Positions 46,500 to 56,851 of a stretch of DNA of 64,000 nucleotides are shown here, piece after piece. The stretch is from positions 21,130 through 85,129 of the forward strand of contig JAOPWC010000130.1 of assembly GCA_025965895.1 (NCBI GenBank). Direction: 5' to 3'. The stretch is from Mycobacterium sp. (lineage in GTDB: Bacteria > Actinomycetota > Actinomycetes > Mycobacteriales > Mycobacteriaceae). The translations under genes were made by a program, and so were the position numbers. Positions within the stretch are counted from its first letter, which is position 1. Every line of letters begins with the position of its first letter. Below the pieces are notes generated by a model that saw only the letters and a list, made by a program, of their open reading frames with translations, did not search any database and was not told the origin of the DNA.

Positions 46500-47519
46500 T
46501 CAGCGGTTCTTGTCGGCACGGGTGATCAGCCGAGCGGCGGCCTGCTCGACGATCTGCTGGCGGGTCGCCGCTGAGCGCTCCCGGTCGGCTCGGCGCAGCG
46601 CGGGGGCGATCGTCACGCCGCCCTCATATGCGCGCACCACCCGCGGATCGACATACGAGCTGCGCGCCACGGCGGGGGTGTTGCCGAGTTCTTCGGATAC
46701 GGCCTTCATCACCGCCGATGCCGCGCGGCGGCGAGCGGTTTTCGACGTCGGCTCGGGAGCGTGAGCGAACGCCTCGGCGGCCAGCACGGTGCCGTGCCAG
46801 GTTCGGAGGTCTTTGATGGTGAACTCGTCGCCGACAAGCTCCCGAAAGCGGGAGTTGACGTCGTCGGCGTGTACCTCGGCCCATCCGTCGTCCGCCCGAT
46901 ACACCAGCAGGCGCGGCAGCCGGGTGTCGGCGCGCAGCAGCGACCGCACCGCATTCACCAGCATCGGATCTTCGATCGTGATGGTGCGGCGCACCCCGCT
47001 CTTGGCGGGGTAGTCGAATTCGACGCCGCCGCGACACAGTCTGACGTGTTCGCGGCGCAGGGTGGCCAACCCGAAGCTGCCGTTCTCCTGCGCGTACTCT
47101 TCGCCGCCGGCGCGGAAGTAGCCGACGTCGAGCAACTGGTGAGCCACCGCGAGCACCCGGTCACGGTGCAGCCCGCGGGCGTTGAGATCGTCGAGCACTC
47201 GTAACCGCCAGGTCGGCAGGCGCTTGGCCATGTTCAGCGCCCGATCGTATTTCTCCTCGGCGCGTTCGGCGTGCCATTGCTCGTGATACAGGTACTGCTT
47301 GCGCCCCGCGGCATCGACGCCGACGGCCTGTATGTGGCCGCTGGGATAGGGACAGATCCAGACGTTCTTCCACGCCGGCGGGATCACCAACGCTTCGATC
47401 CGGGTAAGGGTCTCGGGGTCGTCGATCCTGTCGCCGTTCGGGTCCACGTATGAGAAGCCACGACCGCGGCGGACCCGGCGCACACCGGGGCCGCCGACCG
47501 TACTCCTGCGCAGCCTCAC
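46500..47519 (-). CDS. type IB (poxvirus-like) DNA topoisomerase
   Basis: GFSYVDPNGDRIDDPETLTRIEALVIPPAWKNVWICPYPSGHIQAVGVDAAGRKQYLYHEQW; TIKDLRTWHGTVLAAEAFA; ARSSYVDPRVV. Confidence 0.9.
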   Translation of the reverse strand: MRLRRSTVGGPGVRRVRRGRGFSYVDPNGDRIDDPETLTRIEALVIPPAWKNVWICPYPSGHIQAVGVDAAGRKQYLYHEQWHAERAEEKYDRALNMAKRLPTWRLRVLDDLNARGLHRDRVLAVAHQLLDVGYFRAGGEEYAQENGSFGLATLRREHVRLCRGGVEFDYPAKSGVRRTITIEDPMLVNAVRSLLRADTRLPRLLVYRADDGWAEVHADDVNSRFRELVGDEFTIKDLRTWHGTVLAAEAFAHAPEPTSKTARRRAASAVMKAVSEELGNTPAVARSSYVDPRVVRAYEGGVTIAPALRRADRERSAATRQQIVEQAAARLITRADKNR

Positions 47520-47570
47520 GGCCGGTTATTTACCGCTGAAATGGGTATCCCGGGATCGATGAACACCGGC

Positions 47571-47729
47571 TCACTGCATCTGTGGCATGACGTCGCCGAA
47601 TACGACGAGATATACGGCCAGTACCAGCAGGCAGAGCACCAGCACCACCACTCCCGCGACCGCGGCTATGCTTCGCACGGCCTGCGACGCCGTGGCCCGT
47701 TGCTGCGCGGTAGGCGGTGTGGGCACCAT
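47571..47729 (-). CDS. small single-TM membrane protein
   Basis: MVPTPPTAQQRATASQAVRSIAAVAGVVVLVLCLLVLAVYLVVFGDVMPQMQ. Confidence 0.6.
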   Translation of the reverse strand: MVPTPPTAQQRATASQAVRSIAAVAGVVVLVLCLLVLAVYLVVFGDVMPQMQ

Positions 47730-47827
47730 GCCGGGATACCCAGCCCTGAGCAAACCCACACCTCGGGCGGCGCATCCGCAGACGGGACGAAACGATGACA
47801 GGTCGGCCAGAGGGTAACCTCGTGCAG

Positions 47828-48283
47828 ATGACGTCGGGAGGCCACATGTCCGAGGCTCATACCGATAACCCGAAATCGCGGTCGCAGGGTCAGCCGGTCG
47901 AGTTCCGAGTGGCCGCCCGCCTGGAAAGCCTGGCCGTCATTCGGACCCTGGTAAGCGCACTCGGCACCCTCGAGGACCTCGATCTTGACGCGGTCGCGGA
48001 CCTGCGACTGGCGCTCGACGAGGCCTGCACACGGCTGATCCGTTCGGCGGCCAAGGATTCCACACTGGTGGTCAGCGTCGAGCCGCGCGAGGACGACCTT
48101 CGGATCAGTGTGTCCACCACGTGCATGGATGACGATATCCTGCGGCCGGGCACCTTCAGCTGGCATGTGATCAGCTCGTTGACCGATGATGTGCAGACGT
48201 TCCACGACGGCGCTGACGCTGATGGGCCCACCGGGGTATTCGGCATCACGATGATCGCCCGAAGGCTGGAAACCGACAGGTGA
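47828..48283 (+). CDS. rsbW: anti-sigma F factor (RsbW/UsfX-like)
   Basis: VADLRLALDEACTRLIRSA ATPase motif; stop overlaps sigF start. Confidence 0.85.
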   Translation: MTSGGHMSEAHTDNPKSRSQGQPVEFRVAARLESLAVIRTLVSALGTLEDLDLDAVADLRLALDEACTRLIRSAAKDSTLVVSVEPREDDLRISVSTTCMDDDILRPGTFSWHVISSLTDDVQTFHDGADADGPTGVFGITMIARRLETDR

Positions 48284-49056
48284 AAGACAGTTCGTCGCCG
48301 CGAACACGATCTGAATACGCCGACGTACCGGACATGTTCCGGGAAATGAATTCCCTCGCTGCCGAATCGGTTGAGCGGGCGCGCGCGCGCGACCGGATCG
48401 TGCGCCGCTGCATGCCGCTTGCGGAGCACATCGCTCATCGGTTCGAGGGCCGGGGTGAGCCACGCGAAGATATTGCACAGGTGGCCCGGTTGGGGTTGGT
48501 CAATGCGGTGAACCGGTTCGACGTCGAGTGCGGCAGCGATTTCGTGTCGTTCGCGGTGCCGACGATCATGGGCGAAGTCCGTCGGCATTTCCGGGACAAC
48601 AGCTGGGCCGTCAAGGTGCCCCGGCGGTTGAAGGAACTGCACCTGCAGCTTGGTAGTGCCACCGCCGAGATGTCTCAGCGGCTTGGTCGTGCGCCGACCG
48701 CGTCCGAGCTCGCCGCCGAACTGGAGCTCAACCGCGAAGAGGTGGTCGAGGCGCTGATCGCCGGCAGTGGCTACAACACGCTTTCGATGGACAGCGGTGG
48801 CAGCGGCGACGACCAGACCCCGCCGCTGACCGAGACACTTGGCAGCCATGACGCCAACCTGGACCGCATCGAAAACCACGAGGCGCTCCGCCCACTGCTG
48901 GACGGGCTGCCCGAACGGGAGCGCACGGTGATCGTGCTGCGCTTCTTCGAATCGCTTACCCAGAGCCAGATCGCCGAGCGGGTCGGCATTTCACAGATGC
49001 ACGTATCGCGCCTGCTGGCACGGACGCTAACTCGACTCCGGGACGAGCTGCAGTAA
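48280..49056 (+). CDS. sigF: RNA polymerase sigma factor SigF
   Basis: GEPREDIAQVARLGLVNAVNRFDVECGSDFVSFAVPTIMGEVRRHFRDNSWAVKVPRRLKEL; GTG start. Confidence 0.95.
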   Translation: MKDSSSPRTRSEYADVPDMFREMNSLAAESVERARARDRIVRRCMPLAEHIAHRFEGRGEPREDIAQVARLGLVNAVNRFDVECGSDFVSFAVPTIMGEVRRHFRDNSWAVKVPRRLKELHLQLGSATAEMSQRLGRAPTASELAAELELNREEVVEALIAGSGYNTLSMDSGGSGDDQTPPLTETLGSHDANLDRIENHEALRPLLDGLPERERTVIVLRFFESLTQSQIAERVGISQMHVSRLLARTLTRLRDELQ

Positions 49057-49482
49057 CGGCTGCGTGCTGTTGGAGCTCGAAAAGAGTTGCAGCGCTTGGG
49101 CGACCGACGAGACCGCCGGAAGCTGTCCGTCCGTGACGCAGATCCGCAACAGACGGCGGACCGCGCGGCCTGGCACCAGCGCCCAGTCCACTCCAGCCTC
49201 CCCGCATCTCTCATTGATCGCCAACAGAGCTGAAATTCCCTGAGCCCCAAGGAAGTCCAACTCAGTCAAGTCGACGACAACGGGCCGGTCGCCCGTCAGA
49301 TAGTGGTGCACGTAGTCACTGAGGTGGTGGATGTTACAAGCATCCATTTCCCCGGTGGCGGCGATGACGGTGGCGCCCCCCAGCGCGTGACTGGACAGGT
49401 GTACACCGTCACAGCACACGGAGAAATGGTCAAGAACGCCCGAGTTGGTTGCGTTGTGAACAACAGTCATTGACGACTCCAT
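49027..49482 (-). CDS. STAS-domain (anti-anti-sigma factor-like) protein
   Basis: ATVIAATGEMDACNIHHLSDYV..RPVVVDLTELDFLGAQGISALLAI; overlaps sigF by 30 bp tail-to-tail. Confidence 0.82.
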   Translation of the reverse strand: MESSMTVVHNATNSGVLDHFSVCCDGVHLSSHALGGATVIAATGEMDACNIHHLSDYVHHYLTGDRPVVVDLTELDFLGAQGISALLAINERCGEAGVDWALVPGRAVRRLLRICVTDGQLPAVSSVAQALQLFSSSNSTQPLLQLVPESS

Positions 49483-49507
49483 CAGTCTGAATGTGTCGTA
49501 ATTCGAC

Positions 49508-49577
49508 AGAGAGTGCCGATCGGAACATAGGACCTACGAGCAGGGAGTTCGAATCCTGCGCGCCAGGGGCGCTCTCT
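49508..49577. other. 70-nt stem-loop with internal T-arm-like hairpin (tRNA-like relic or structured RNA/terminator)
   Basis: agagagtgcc (49508-49517) pairs with ggcgctctct (49568-49577, one G-T wobble); inner GCAGG(gagttcgaat)CCTGC. Confidence 0.45.
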
Positions 49578-49645
49578 TTATCAGGCTGTGAACTCAACCC
49601 GATCGTGACATTACCCCCGGCACCGTCGGGTGACAACCGTCATTG

Positions 49646-49660
49646 ATGACAAGCTGTCAT
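49646..49660. promoter_or_regulatory. candidate operator palindrome ATGACA-AGC-TGTCAT with neighbouring half sites
   Basis: Perfect 6-bp arms; additional TGACA/GTCAT half-sites at 49631-49650. Confidence 0.4.
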
Positions 49661-49780
49661 TCTGAGCCAATTTTTTATCCTGCTCTCAGGTACCGGTCAT
49701 CTCGGCGAAAACGCAACGTACGGTAGCGAAAACCTTACCGAAAAGCTTTGTGCAGCCAACATTTACGTCAGCGTAAACAG

Positions 49781-51577
49781 CTACTTGATCTCGGCGAGAA
49801 CCGTGCCCTGGGTGATCGCGGCGCCGGGCTCGACGGCCAGCCCGGTGATCGTCCCCTCCTTGTGCGCGGTGACCGGGTTTTCCATCTTCATCGCCTCCAG
49901 CACCACCACCAGGTCGCCCGCCGCCACCTGCTGGCCCTCCTCGACGGCTACCTTCACCACGGTGCCCTGCATCGGCGCGGTGACCGCGTCGCCGGAGGCC
50001 GCCGACGCGGTGGCGCCGCCACGCTTGCGGGGCTTGGGCTTCTTTCGAATGACACCCGGCGCGGCCCCGGCGGCGCCGTTGCCGAGTGCGAGGTCGCCGG
50101 GCAGGGACACCTCCAGCCGGCGGCCGCCGACCTCGACGACCACCTTCTGCCGGGGGGTTGTCTCGTATTCCTCAACCGGCTCACCGCCGCTGAACGGCTC
50201 GACCGTGTTGTCCCATTCGGTCTCGATCCAGCGGGTGTGCACCGAGAAGCTCTCGCCGTCGCCGATGAACGCCGGGTCGGACACGATCGCGCGGTGGAAC
50301 GGGATCACGGTGGCCAGGCCCTCGACGTCGAACTCGTCGAGCGCCCGACGGGACCGGGCCAGCGCCTCCTCGCGCGATGCGCCATAGACGATCAGCTTGG
50401 CCAGCATCGAGTCGAACTGACCGCCGATGACCGAGCCGGTCTCGACGCCCGAGTCCAGGCGCACGCCGGGGCCGCTGGGCGGCCGGAACTTCGTGACCGG
50501 GCCGGGCGCGGGCAGGAAGTTGCGGCCCGCGTCCTCGCCGTTGATCCGGAACTCGATCGCGTGGCCACGCGGCGTCGGGTCCTCGGTGATGTCCAGCTTC
50601 TCGCCGTTGGCGATCTTGAACTGCTGCAGCACCAGGTCGATGCCCGCGGTCTCCTCGGTGACCGGGTGCTCGACCTGAAGACGGGTGTTGACTTCGAGGA
50701 ACGAGATCATGCCGTCCTGGCCGACCAGATATTCGACCGTGCCCGCGCCGTAGTAGTGGGCCTCTTTGCAGATCCGCTTGGCCGACTCGTGGATTTCCTT
50801 GCGCTGCGCGTCGGTGAGGAACGGCGCGGGCGCCTCCTCGACCAGCTTCTGGTAGCGGCGCTGCAGCGAGCAGTCGCGGGTCCCGGCGACGACCACGTTG
50901 CCGTGCTGGTCGGCGATCACCTGCGCCTCCACGTGGCGTGGCTCGTCCAGGTAGCGCTCCACGAAACATTCGCCGCGGCCGAAGGCGGCGGTCGCCTCAC
51001 GTGTCGCGGAATCGAACAGTTCGGGGATCTCCTCGATGGTGCGAGCCACCTTCATGCCGCGCCCGCCGCCGCCGAACGCGGCTTTGATCGCAATCGGCAG
51101 GCCGTACTCCTGGGCGAACTCGACGACCTCGCCTGCGTCCTTGACCGGCTCGGGAGTGCCGGGCACCAGTGGGGCCTGGGCCCGCGCGGCGATGTGGCGC
51201 GCGGTCACCTTGTCGCCGAGGTCGCGGATGGACTGCGGGCTGGGGCCGATCCAGATCAGGCCCGCGTCGATGACCGCCTGTGCGAAGTCGGCGTTCTCGG
51301 AGAGGAAGCCGTATCCCGGGTGTATCGCATTTGCCCCGGACTTCTCGGCGGCGTCGAGGAGCTTCGCGAAGTCGAGGTACGACTCCGTCGACGTCTGGCC
51401 GCCGAGGGCGAAGGCCTCATCGGCCAGCCGGACGTGCGGCGCGTCGGCGTCGGGTTCGGCGTACACGGCCACGCTGGCCAGCCCGGCATCCTTGGCGGCC
51501 CTGATCACCCGGACCGCGATTTCTCCGCGGTTCGCGACGAGCACCTTGGAGATCCGTGAGCTGGCGTGACTGGGCAC
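49781..51577 (-). CDS. accA3: acyl-CoA carboxylase alpha subunit (biotin carboxylase/BCCP)
   Basis: [38 protein letters not shown]-terminal [12 protein letters not shown] biotinylation site. Confidence 0.95.
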   Translation of the reverse strand: MPSHASSRISKVLVANRGEIAVRVIRAAKDAGLASVAVYAEPDADAPHVRLADEAFALGGQTSTESYLDFAKLLDAAEKSGANAIHPGYGFLSENADFAQAVIDAGLIWIGPSPQSIRDLGDKVTARHIAARAQAPLVPGTPEPVKDAGEVVEFAQEYGLPIAIKAAFGGGGRGMKVARTIEEIPELFDSATREATAAFGRGECFVERYLDEPRHVEAQVIADQHGNVVVAGTRDCSLQRRYQKLVEEAPAPFLTDAQRKEIHESAKRICKEAHYYGAGTVEYLVGQDGMISFLEVNTRLQVEHPVTEETAGIDLVLQQFKIANGEKLDITEDPTPRGHAIEFRINGEDAGRNFLPAPGPVTKFRPPSGPGVRLDSGVETGSVIGGQFDSMLAKLIVYGASREEALARSRRALDEFDVEGLATVIPFHRAIVSDPAFIGDGESFSVHTRWIETEWDNTVEPFSGGEPVEEYETTPRQKVVVEVGGRRLEVSLPGDLALGNGAAGAAPGVIRKKPKPRKRGGATASAASGDAVTAPMQGTVVKVAVEEGQQVAAGDLVVVLEAMKMENPVTAHKEGTITGLAVEPGAAITQGTVLAEIK

Positions 51578-51639
51578 TGCGCCTCCCTGATAGGCATGTC
51601 TCTAAGAGCGTCTTTAAGAAAGGTATCCGGTCACGCAGT

Positions 51640-52065
51640 TTAGGCGCTGCGCAGACGCCGCTTGATCCGGGCCAGCATGGCAGACATGCCGCGCAGCCGC
51701 AGCGGGCTGATCAGCTTGGCTAAACCCAGGTCGGAGTAGAAGTCGTCGGGCACCGCGAGGATGTCCTCGGCGGGCTGATGATCCAGACCCGCGGCCAGGA
51801 TCGATGCGAAGCCGCGGGTGGTCGGGGCCTCGGCGGGAGCGCTGAAGTACAGCCGCACCTGCTCCGGATCGGCGGCGTCGACGTGCAGAAACAGCGGCGA
51901 CTGGCATTCTGGCACCGGTTCCATCGCGGCCTCTTCGAGGTCGGGCGGCAGCGGCGGCAGCTCGTCGGCGAATTCGAGCAGCAGTGTCAGCTTGTCCCGG
52001 CCCTGCACATCCTGGAAGTCGGACACCACCTCGGCCAGGGGCGCCGGCAGTCCGATGACGGTCAC
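51640..52065 (-). CDS. SufE-like protein
   Basis: [40 protein letters not shown]. Confidence 0.85.
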   Translation of the reverse strand: MTVIGLPAPLAEVVSDFQDVQGRDKLTLLLEFADELPPLPPDLEEAAMEPVPECQSPLFLHVDAADPEQVRLYFSAPAEAPTTRGFASILAAGLDHQPAEDILAVPDDFYSDLGLAKLISPLRLRGMSAMLARIKRRLRSA

Positions 52066-52946
52066 GGCGAGCCCGGCTCCTCTCCGGCGGTGATGGGTAC
52101 CCGCACGGTGTTGCCCCACTCCGTCCACGAGCCGTCGTAGTTGCGTACCCCCGGCTTTCCCAGCAGGTGGGTGAGCACGAACCAGGTGTGGCTGGACCGC
52201 TCACCGATGCGGCAGTAGACGATGGTGTTGTCCTCAGGGCGGAGGAAGCCGTAGAGCGCGTCCAGTTCCTCGCGTCCGCGGAACCGCCCGCTTTCGTCGG
52301 CCGCCTTGGCCCACGGGATCGACCTGGCGGTAGGGATGTGGCCGCCGCGCAGCGCGCCTTCCTCGGGGTAGTCGGGCATGTGGGTGCGTTCGCCCGTGTA
52401 CTCCTGGGGCGAGCGCACGTCGATCAGCGGCTGCTTGCCCAGACTTGCCAGCACCTCGTCCTTGAAAGCCCGGATCGCCGTGTCGTCGCGTTCGACTACG
52501 GGGTAGCCTCTGCTCCGCTTCTCCGGCACATCGAGTGTGGTGTCGCGGCCGGACGAGATCCACAGATCCCGGCCGCCGTCGAGGAGGCGGACGTCGCGGT
52601 GCCCGAACAGCGTGAACACCCACAGTGCATATGCGGCCCACCAATTGCTCTTGTCGCCGTAGATCACCACGGTGTCGTCGCGGGCGATGCCCTTGCGGTC
52701 CATCAGTTCGGCGAACTGCTCGCCGGTGATGTAGTCGCGGACATGCGGGTCGTTGAGGTCGGTGTGCCAGTCGACCTTCACCGCCCCGGGGATGTGCCCG
52801 ATGTCGTAGAGCAGCACGTCCTCGTCGGACTCGACGATCGCGAGACCCGGTTTGCCGATGTTGGCCGACAGCCAGTCGGCGGTGACCAGGCGCTCGGGGT
52901 GGGCGTAGGACTTGAGGGCGGGATTCGGGTCGGCAGGTAGCGGCAC
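52062..52946 (-). CDS. sseA: thiosulfate sulfurtransferase (rhodanese)
   Basis: [58 protein letters not shown]. Confidence 0.93.
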   Translation of the reverse strand: MPLPADPNPALKSYAHPERLVTADWLSANIGKPGLAIVESDEDVLLYDIGHIPGAVKVDWHTDLNDPHVRDYITGEQFAELMDRKGIARDDTVVIYGDKSNWWAAYALWVFTLFGHRDVRLLDGGRDLWISSGRDTTLDVPEKRSRGYPVVERDDTAIRAFKDEVLASLGKQPLIDVRSPQEYTGERTHMPDYPEEGALRGGHIPTARSIPWAKAADESGRFRGREELDALYGFLRPEDNTIVYCRIGERSSHTWFVLTHLLGKPGVRNYDGSWTEWGNTVRVPITAGEEPGSP

Positions 52947-52956
52947 GTCTTCGAGC

Positions 52957-53601
52957 CTACTCAGGCACCGGATTCGTTGCCCATAGTCCGGATACCGACA
53001 ATCCGGCGTGTTCGAGGAGCCGCCGGGTCAGCGGCAGGCTGATCCCGATCACGCTGGACGGGTCGCCGTCGACCGCATCGATGAACCACCCTCCAAGCCC
53101 GTCGAGCGTGAACGCCCCGGCCACTTTCAGCGGCTCGCCGCTGTCGACGTATGCGCGCAGGTCGTCCTGTTGTGGGGTACCGAAATACACTGTGGTGACG
53201 CTTGTTTCGGCATCTTTGAAGACAACGTCATTGTCACGCAGCCGGATCAGGCAGTGCCCGGTGTGCAGCTGGCCCGCCCGCCCGGCCATCCGTTGCCACT
53301 GTTGACGTGCCGCCTTCGCGGACTCCGGCTTGCCCCGCAGTTCGCGGTCGACGTAAAGCATGGAATCACAGCCGATCACAACGCAATCCGAGGTCAGCTC
53401 TGGATCGAGGCTGTTCGCGACCTGCTCGGCCTTCGCGGTGGCGAGGGCGCTGGTGACGCGGGCCGGGGGTGTGTGGGAACCGAGCTCGGCCACGATCACG
53501 TCTTCCTCGACACCCGACACGACGACCAGCGGGTCGATTCCGGCCTGACGCAGCACCTTGCGCCGTCCCGGCGAGGCCGACCCGAGGACCACCCGGGTCA
53601 T
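52957..53601 (-). CDS. maf: Maf-family nucleotide pyrophosphatase
   Basis: [47 protein letters not shown]. Confidence 0.92.
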   Translation of the reverse strand: MTRVVLGSASPGRRKVLRQAGIDPLVVVSGVEEDVIVAELGSHTPPARVTSALATAKAEQVANSLDPELTSDCVVIGCDSMLYVDRELRGKPESAKAARQQWQRMAGRAGQLHTGHCLIRLRDNDVVFKDAETSVTTVYFGTPQQDDLRAYVDSGEPLKVAGAFTLDGLGGWFIDAVDGDPSSVIGISLPLTRRLLEHAGLSVSGLWATNPVPE

Positions 53602-53834
53602 CGGCGCATGTGTGTCCGTTCGAGCAGCGTCATGCGCTGCCAGCTGAAGATCGCGTACCGCAGCTTGTCGACGGGATGGCCCCAGAGATTGCGCTCCGCG
53701 GGACCGCGTTCGGTTGTGCTGCCTGCGGCGGCGTTGCCGAGCACGGCCACCAGTGCGGCCAGTTCCTCGTCGGTGGGCTGGCCGCGCTCGACGCGGATGT
53801 GCGCCTCGTGGTCGTGCTGGTCACTGAAGGTCAT
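53598..53834 (-). CDS. accE5: acyl-CoA carboxylase epsilon subunit
   Basis: [21 protein letters not shown]...[18 protein letters not shown]; between maf and accD5. Confidence 0.85.
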   Translation of the reverse strand: MTFSDQHDHEAHIRVERGQPTDEELAALVAVLGNAAAGSTTERGPAERNLWGHPVDKLRYAIFSWQRMTLLERTHMRR

Positions 53835-55471
53835 AGCGGAATGTTCCCGTGCTTTTTCGGCGGCATCTGCGTGATCTTGCGCTCCAGCAGCCGCAGCGCG
53901 GTCGCGACGTATCCGCGGGTGTGCGACGGCGGGATGACCGCGTCGACGTAGCCGCGCTCGGCGGCGATGTAGGGGTTGACCAAGGTGTCCTCGTAGTCCT
54001 GCTGGAGCTTCAGGCGCAGCCCGTCGACCGCCTCGCCGTCGCGTGCGGCCTCGGCGAGCTGCTGGCGGTAGACGAAGCCGACCGCGCCGGAGGCGCCCAT
54101 CACCGCGATCTGGGCGGTCGGCCACGCGACGTTGACGTCGGCGCCCATGTGCTTGGACCCCATCACGTCGTAGGCACCGCCGTAGGCCTTGCGGGTGATC
54201 ACGGTGATCTTCGCCACCGTGGCCTCGCCATAGGCGTAGAGCAGCTTGGCGCCGCGTCGGATGATGCCGTTGTATTCCTGGTCGGTGCCGGGCAGGAAGC
54301 CCGGCACGTCGACGAGGGTGACGATCGGGATGTTGAAGCAGTCGCAGGTGCGGACGAAGCGGGCGGCCTTCTCCGAGGCGTTGATGTCGAGGCAGCCGGC
54401 GAAATGCGTCGGCTGGTTGGCGACGATGCCGACGGTGCGGCCCTCGATCCGTCCGAAGCCGACGACGATGTTTTGGGCGTAACCGCCTTGGATCTCGAGG
54501 AATTCGTCCTCGTCGAGGATCCGCCTGATGACTTCGTGCATGTCATAGGGCTGGTTCGGCGAATCCGGGATCAGCGTGTCGAGCTCGAGGTCTTCGTCGG
54601 TGAGGTTCTCCTCGATCGCACCCGTGGGCACCGGGGCCGGGTAGCGGGGTGGGTCGGAGTAGTTGTTGGGGGGCAGATAGCCGAGCAGGTCGCGGACGAA
54701 GTCGAACGCGTCTTGCTCGCCGCTGGCGGCGTAGTGGGCCAGGCCCGACTTGGCCATGTGGGTGTGTGCTCCGCCGAGCTCCTCCATCGTGACGTCCTCG
54801 CCGGTGACAGTCTTGATCACGTCGGGGCCGGTGATGAACATCTGGCTGGTCCCCTCGACCATCACGACGAAGTCGGTGAGGGCGGGGGAGTAGACGTGCC
54901 CGCCGGCCGCGGCGCCCATGATCAGGGAGATCTGCGGGATGACGCCCGAGGCGAGGATGTTTCGGTGGAAGATCTCGCCGTAGAGGCCGAGTGAGACGAC
55001 GCCTTCTTGGATGCGGGCGCCCGCGCCGTCGTTGATGCCGATGATAGGGCGCCCGGTCTTGATCGCGAGTTCCTGGACTTTGACGATCTTCTCGCCGTAG
55101 ACCTCGCCGAGGCTGCCGCCGAACACGGTGGCGTCCTGGCTGAAGACGCAGACATCGCGCCCGTCGATGGTGCCGTAGCCGGTGACCACACCGTCCCCGA
55201 CGGGACGCTTCTGCTCGAGGCCGAAGTTGCTGCTGCGGTGCTTGGCCAGCGCGTCAAGTTCCACGAAGGAGCCCTCGTCGAGCAGCGCGTAGATGCGCTC
55301 GCGCGCGGTCAGCTTGCCCTTGGCGTGGACCTTCTCGACCGCGGTTTCGCCGACCGGGTGCAGCGTCTCATCGGTGCGCTTGCGCAGGTCGGCGAGCTTG
55401 CCGGCGGTGGTGTGGATGTCGATCGTGTGCTCGGCAGCGGCCTCGGCCTTGTGCTCGGAAACGCTCGTCAT
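53831..55471 (-). CDS. accD5: acyl-CoA carboxylase beta subunit
   Basis: [60 protein letters not shown]. Confidence 0.95.
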   Translation of the reverse strand: MTSVSEHKAEAAAEHTIDIHTTAGKLADLRKRTDETLHPVGETAVEKVHAKGKLTARERIYALLDEGSFVELDALAKHRSSNFGLEQKRPVGDGVVTGYGTIDGRDVCVFSQDATVFGGSLGEVYGEKIVKVQELAIKTGRPIIGINDGAGARIQEGVVSLGLYGEIFHRNILASGVIPQISLIMGAAAGGHVYSPALTDFVVMVEGTSQMFITGPDVIKTVTGEDVTMEELGGAHTHMAKSGLAHYAASGEQDAFDFVRDLLGYLPPNNYSDPPRYPAPVPTGAIEENLTDEDLELDTLIPDSPNQPYDMHEVIRRILDEDEFLEIQGGYAQNIVVGFGRIEGRTVGIVANQPTHFAGCLDINASEKAARFVRTCDCFNIPIVTLVDVPGFLPGTDQEYNGIIRRGAKLLYAYGEATVAKITVITRKAYGGAYDVMGSKHMGADVNVAWPTAQIAVMGASGAVGFVYRQQLAEAARDGEAVDGLRLKLQQDYEDTLVNPYIAAERGYVDAVIPPSHTRGYVATALRLLERKITQMPPKKHGNIPL

Positions 55472-55510
55472 GGTGGTCGATGGTACTTACTAACTTACTA
55501 GGCTTCAGCC

Positions 55511-56296
55511 ATGCGCCGCGAGCCGCTCGACGTCGAGTCCCTGCGGCGGGCCCTTGGGGCTCCTTGGGGGCGCCTCGACGTGGTCGCCGACACCGGCTCC
55601 ACGAACGCCGACCTGCTGGCGCGAGCCGCTGCCGGAGAGGACATCGACGGTGCTGTTCTGATCGCCGAGCACCAGACCGCCGGCCGTGGCCGCAACAACC
55701 GCAGCTGGTCGACCGCGCCGCGAGCGCAGCTAACCATGTCGGTCGGCGTCGGCACCGCCGACGTGCCCGCCGCGGCGTGGGGATGGCTGCCGCTGGCCAC
55801 CGGGGTGGCCGTCGTGGATGCGGTCGCCGACGTCACCGGGGTCGGGGCCGGCCTGAAATGGCCCAACGACGTGCTCGTCGGCGATCGCAAGCTGGCCGGG
55901 ATCCTCGCCGAGGTGCCCCGGCAAAGCGCCATCGTCGTGGGTATCGGGCTCAACGTCACGCTGACCCCCGAAGAAGCCGGTGACCCCGCCGCGACATCGC
56001 TCCTCGATCTCGGCGTTGATCAGGCCGACCGCAACGTCGTGGCGCGTCGGCTGCTTGGCCACCTCGCCCGCCGCGTCGCACAGTGGCGCACCGCCGACCC
56101 GGAGCTGGCGAAGGATTACCGATCGCACAGCCTGACCATCGGCACGCCGGTACGCGCGATTCTGCCTGGCGACCGCGAGGTCGTCGGCACCGCCCGATCG
56201 GTCGACGAACAAGGGCGGCTGCGTATCGGAACCGAAGACGGCCAGACCGTCGCCGTCTCGGCCGGGGACGTCGTGCATCTGCGGCCAAGCCTCTAA
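55511..56296 (+). CDS. birA: biotin-[acetyl-CoA-carboxylase] ligase
   Basis: ADTGSTNADLL; EHQTAGRGRNNRSWSTA; GLKWPNDVLVGDRKLAGIL. Confidence 0.94.
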   Translation: MRREPLDVESLRRALGAPWGRLDVVADTGSTNADLLARAAAGEDIDGAVLIAEHQTAGRGRNNRSWSTAPRAQLTMSVGVGTADVPAAAWGWLPLATGVAVVDAVADVTGVGAGLKWPNDVLVGDRKLAGILAEVPRQSAIVVGIGLNVTLTPEEAGDPAATSLLDLGVDQADRNVVARRLLGHLARRVAQWRTADPELAKDYRSHSLTIGTPVRAILPGDREVVGTARSVDEQGRLRIGTEDGQTVAVSAGDVVHLRPSL

Positions 56297-56305
56297 AGTC
56301 GCCTC

Positions 56306-56851
56306 GTGGGCTACCCCGACAACGTCCTGGCCGAAGACGAACAGCTGGTGCTGCACCGCCATCCGCACTGGAAGCGGCTGGTGTCGCCGGTGCTGATGCT
56401 GATCGTGATAACCGGGCTGGCGGCGTTCGGGCTCGGAGTCGTCGCGCAGACCACCTGGGATCCGACGGCCAAGAACGTGATCTTCGGTGTGCTCGGCGCG
56501 ATCTGGCTCGTGGTGGTTAGCTGGTTCACCCTGTGGCCGTTTTTGAATTGGGCGACAACGCACTTCGTGATCACCGACCGGCGGGTGATGTTTCGGCACG
56601 GGCTGTTGACCCGCACGGGCATCGACATCCCGCTGGCTCGCGTCAACAGCGTCGAGTTCCGCCACGGGTTGGTCGACAGGATGCTGCGCACGGGGACGTT
56701 GATCGTAGAGTCGGCGTCACAGGATCCGTTGGAGTTCTACGACATTCCGCGCGTCGAGCAGGTGCACTCCCTGCTGTATCACGAAGTCTTCGACACCTTG
56801 GGGGTCGAGGAGTCCGACAGCCGGTCGTCTGCCAGGCGCCGTCCGGCCTGA
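56306..56851 (+). CDS. PH-domain (bPH2-like) membrane protein
   Basis: GYPDNVLAEDEQLVLHRHPHWKRLVSPVL; TTHFVITDRRVMFRHGLLTRTGIDIPLARVNSVE. Confidence 0.85.
   Translation: MGYPDNVLAEDEQLVLHRHPHWKRLVSPVLMLIVITGLAAFGLGVVAQTTWDPTAKNVIFGVLGAIWLVVVSWFTLWPFLNWATTHFVITDRRVMFRHGLLTRTGIDIPLARVNSVEFRHGLVDRMLRTGTLIVESASQDPLEFYDIPRVEQVHSLLYHEVFDTLGVEESDSRSSARRRPA

Noticed and set aside
47736-47755. GGGTAT (minus) with GTTT just upstream of the small membrane protein at 47729
   Set aside because: Spacer is only 10 nt, outside the usual 15-17.
47812-47816. GGGTA -10-like element 11 nt upstream of the rsbW ATG
   Set aside because: No GTTT at the required 15-17 nt upstream, so not called as a SigF promoter, although a weak or atypical one remains possible.
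49748-51559. 603-aa plus-strand ORF opposite accA3
   Set aside because: Shadow ORF caused by GC-rich codon bias; accA3 on the minus strand has full-length biotin carboxylase/BCCP motifs.
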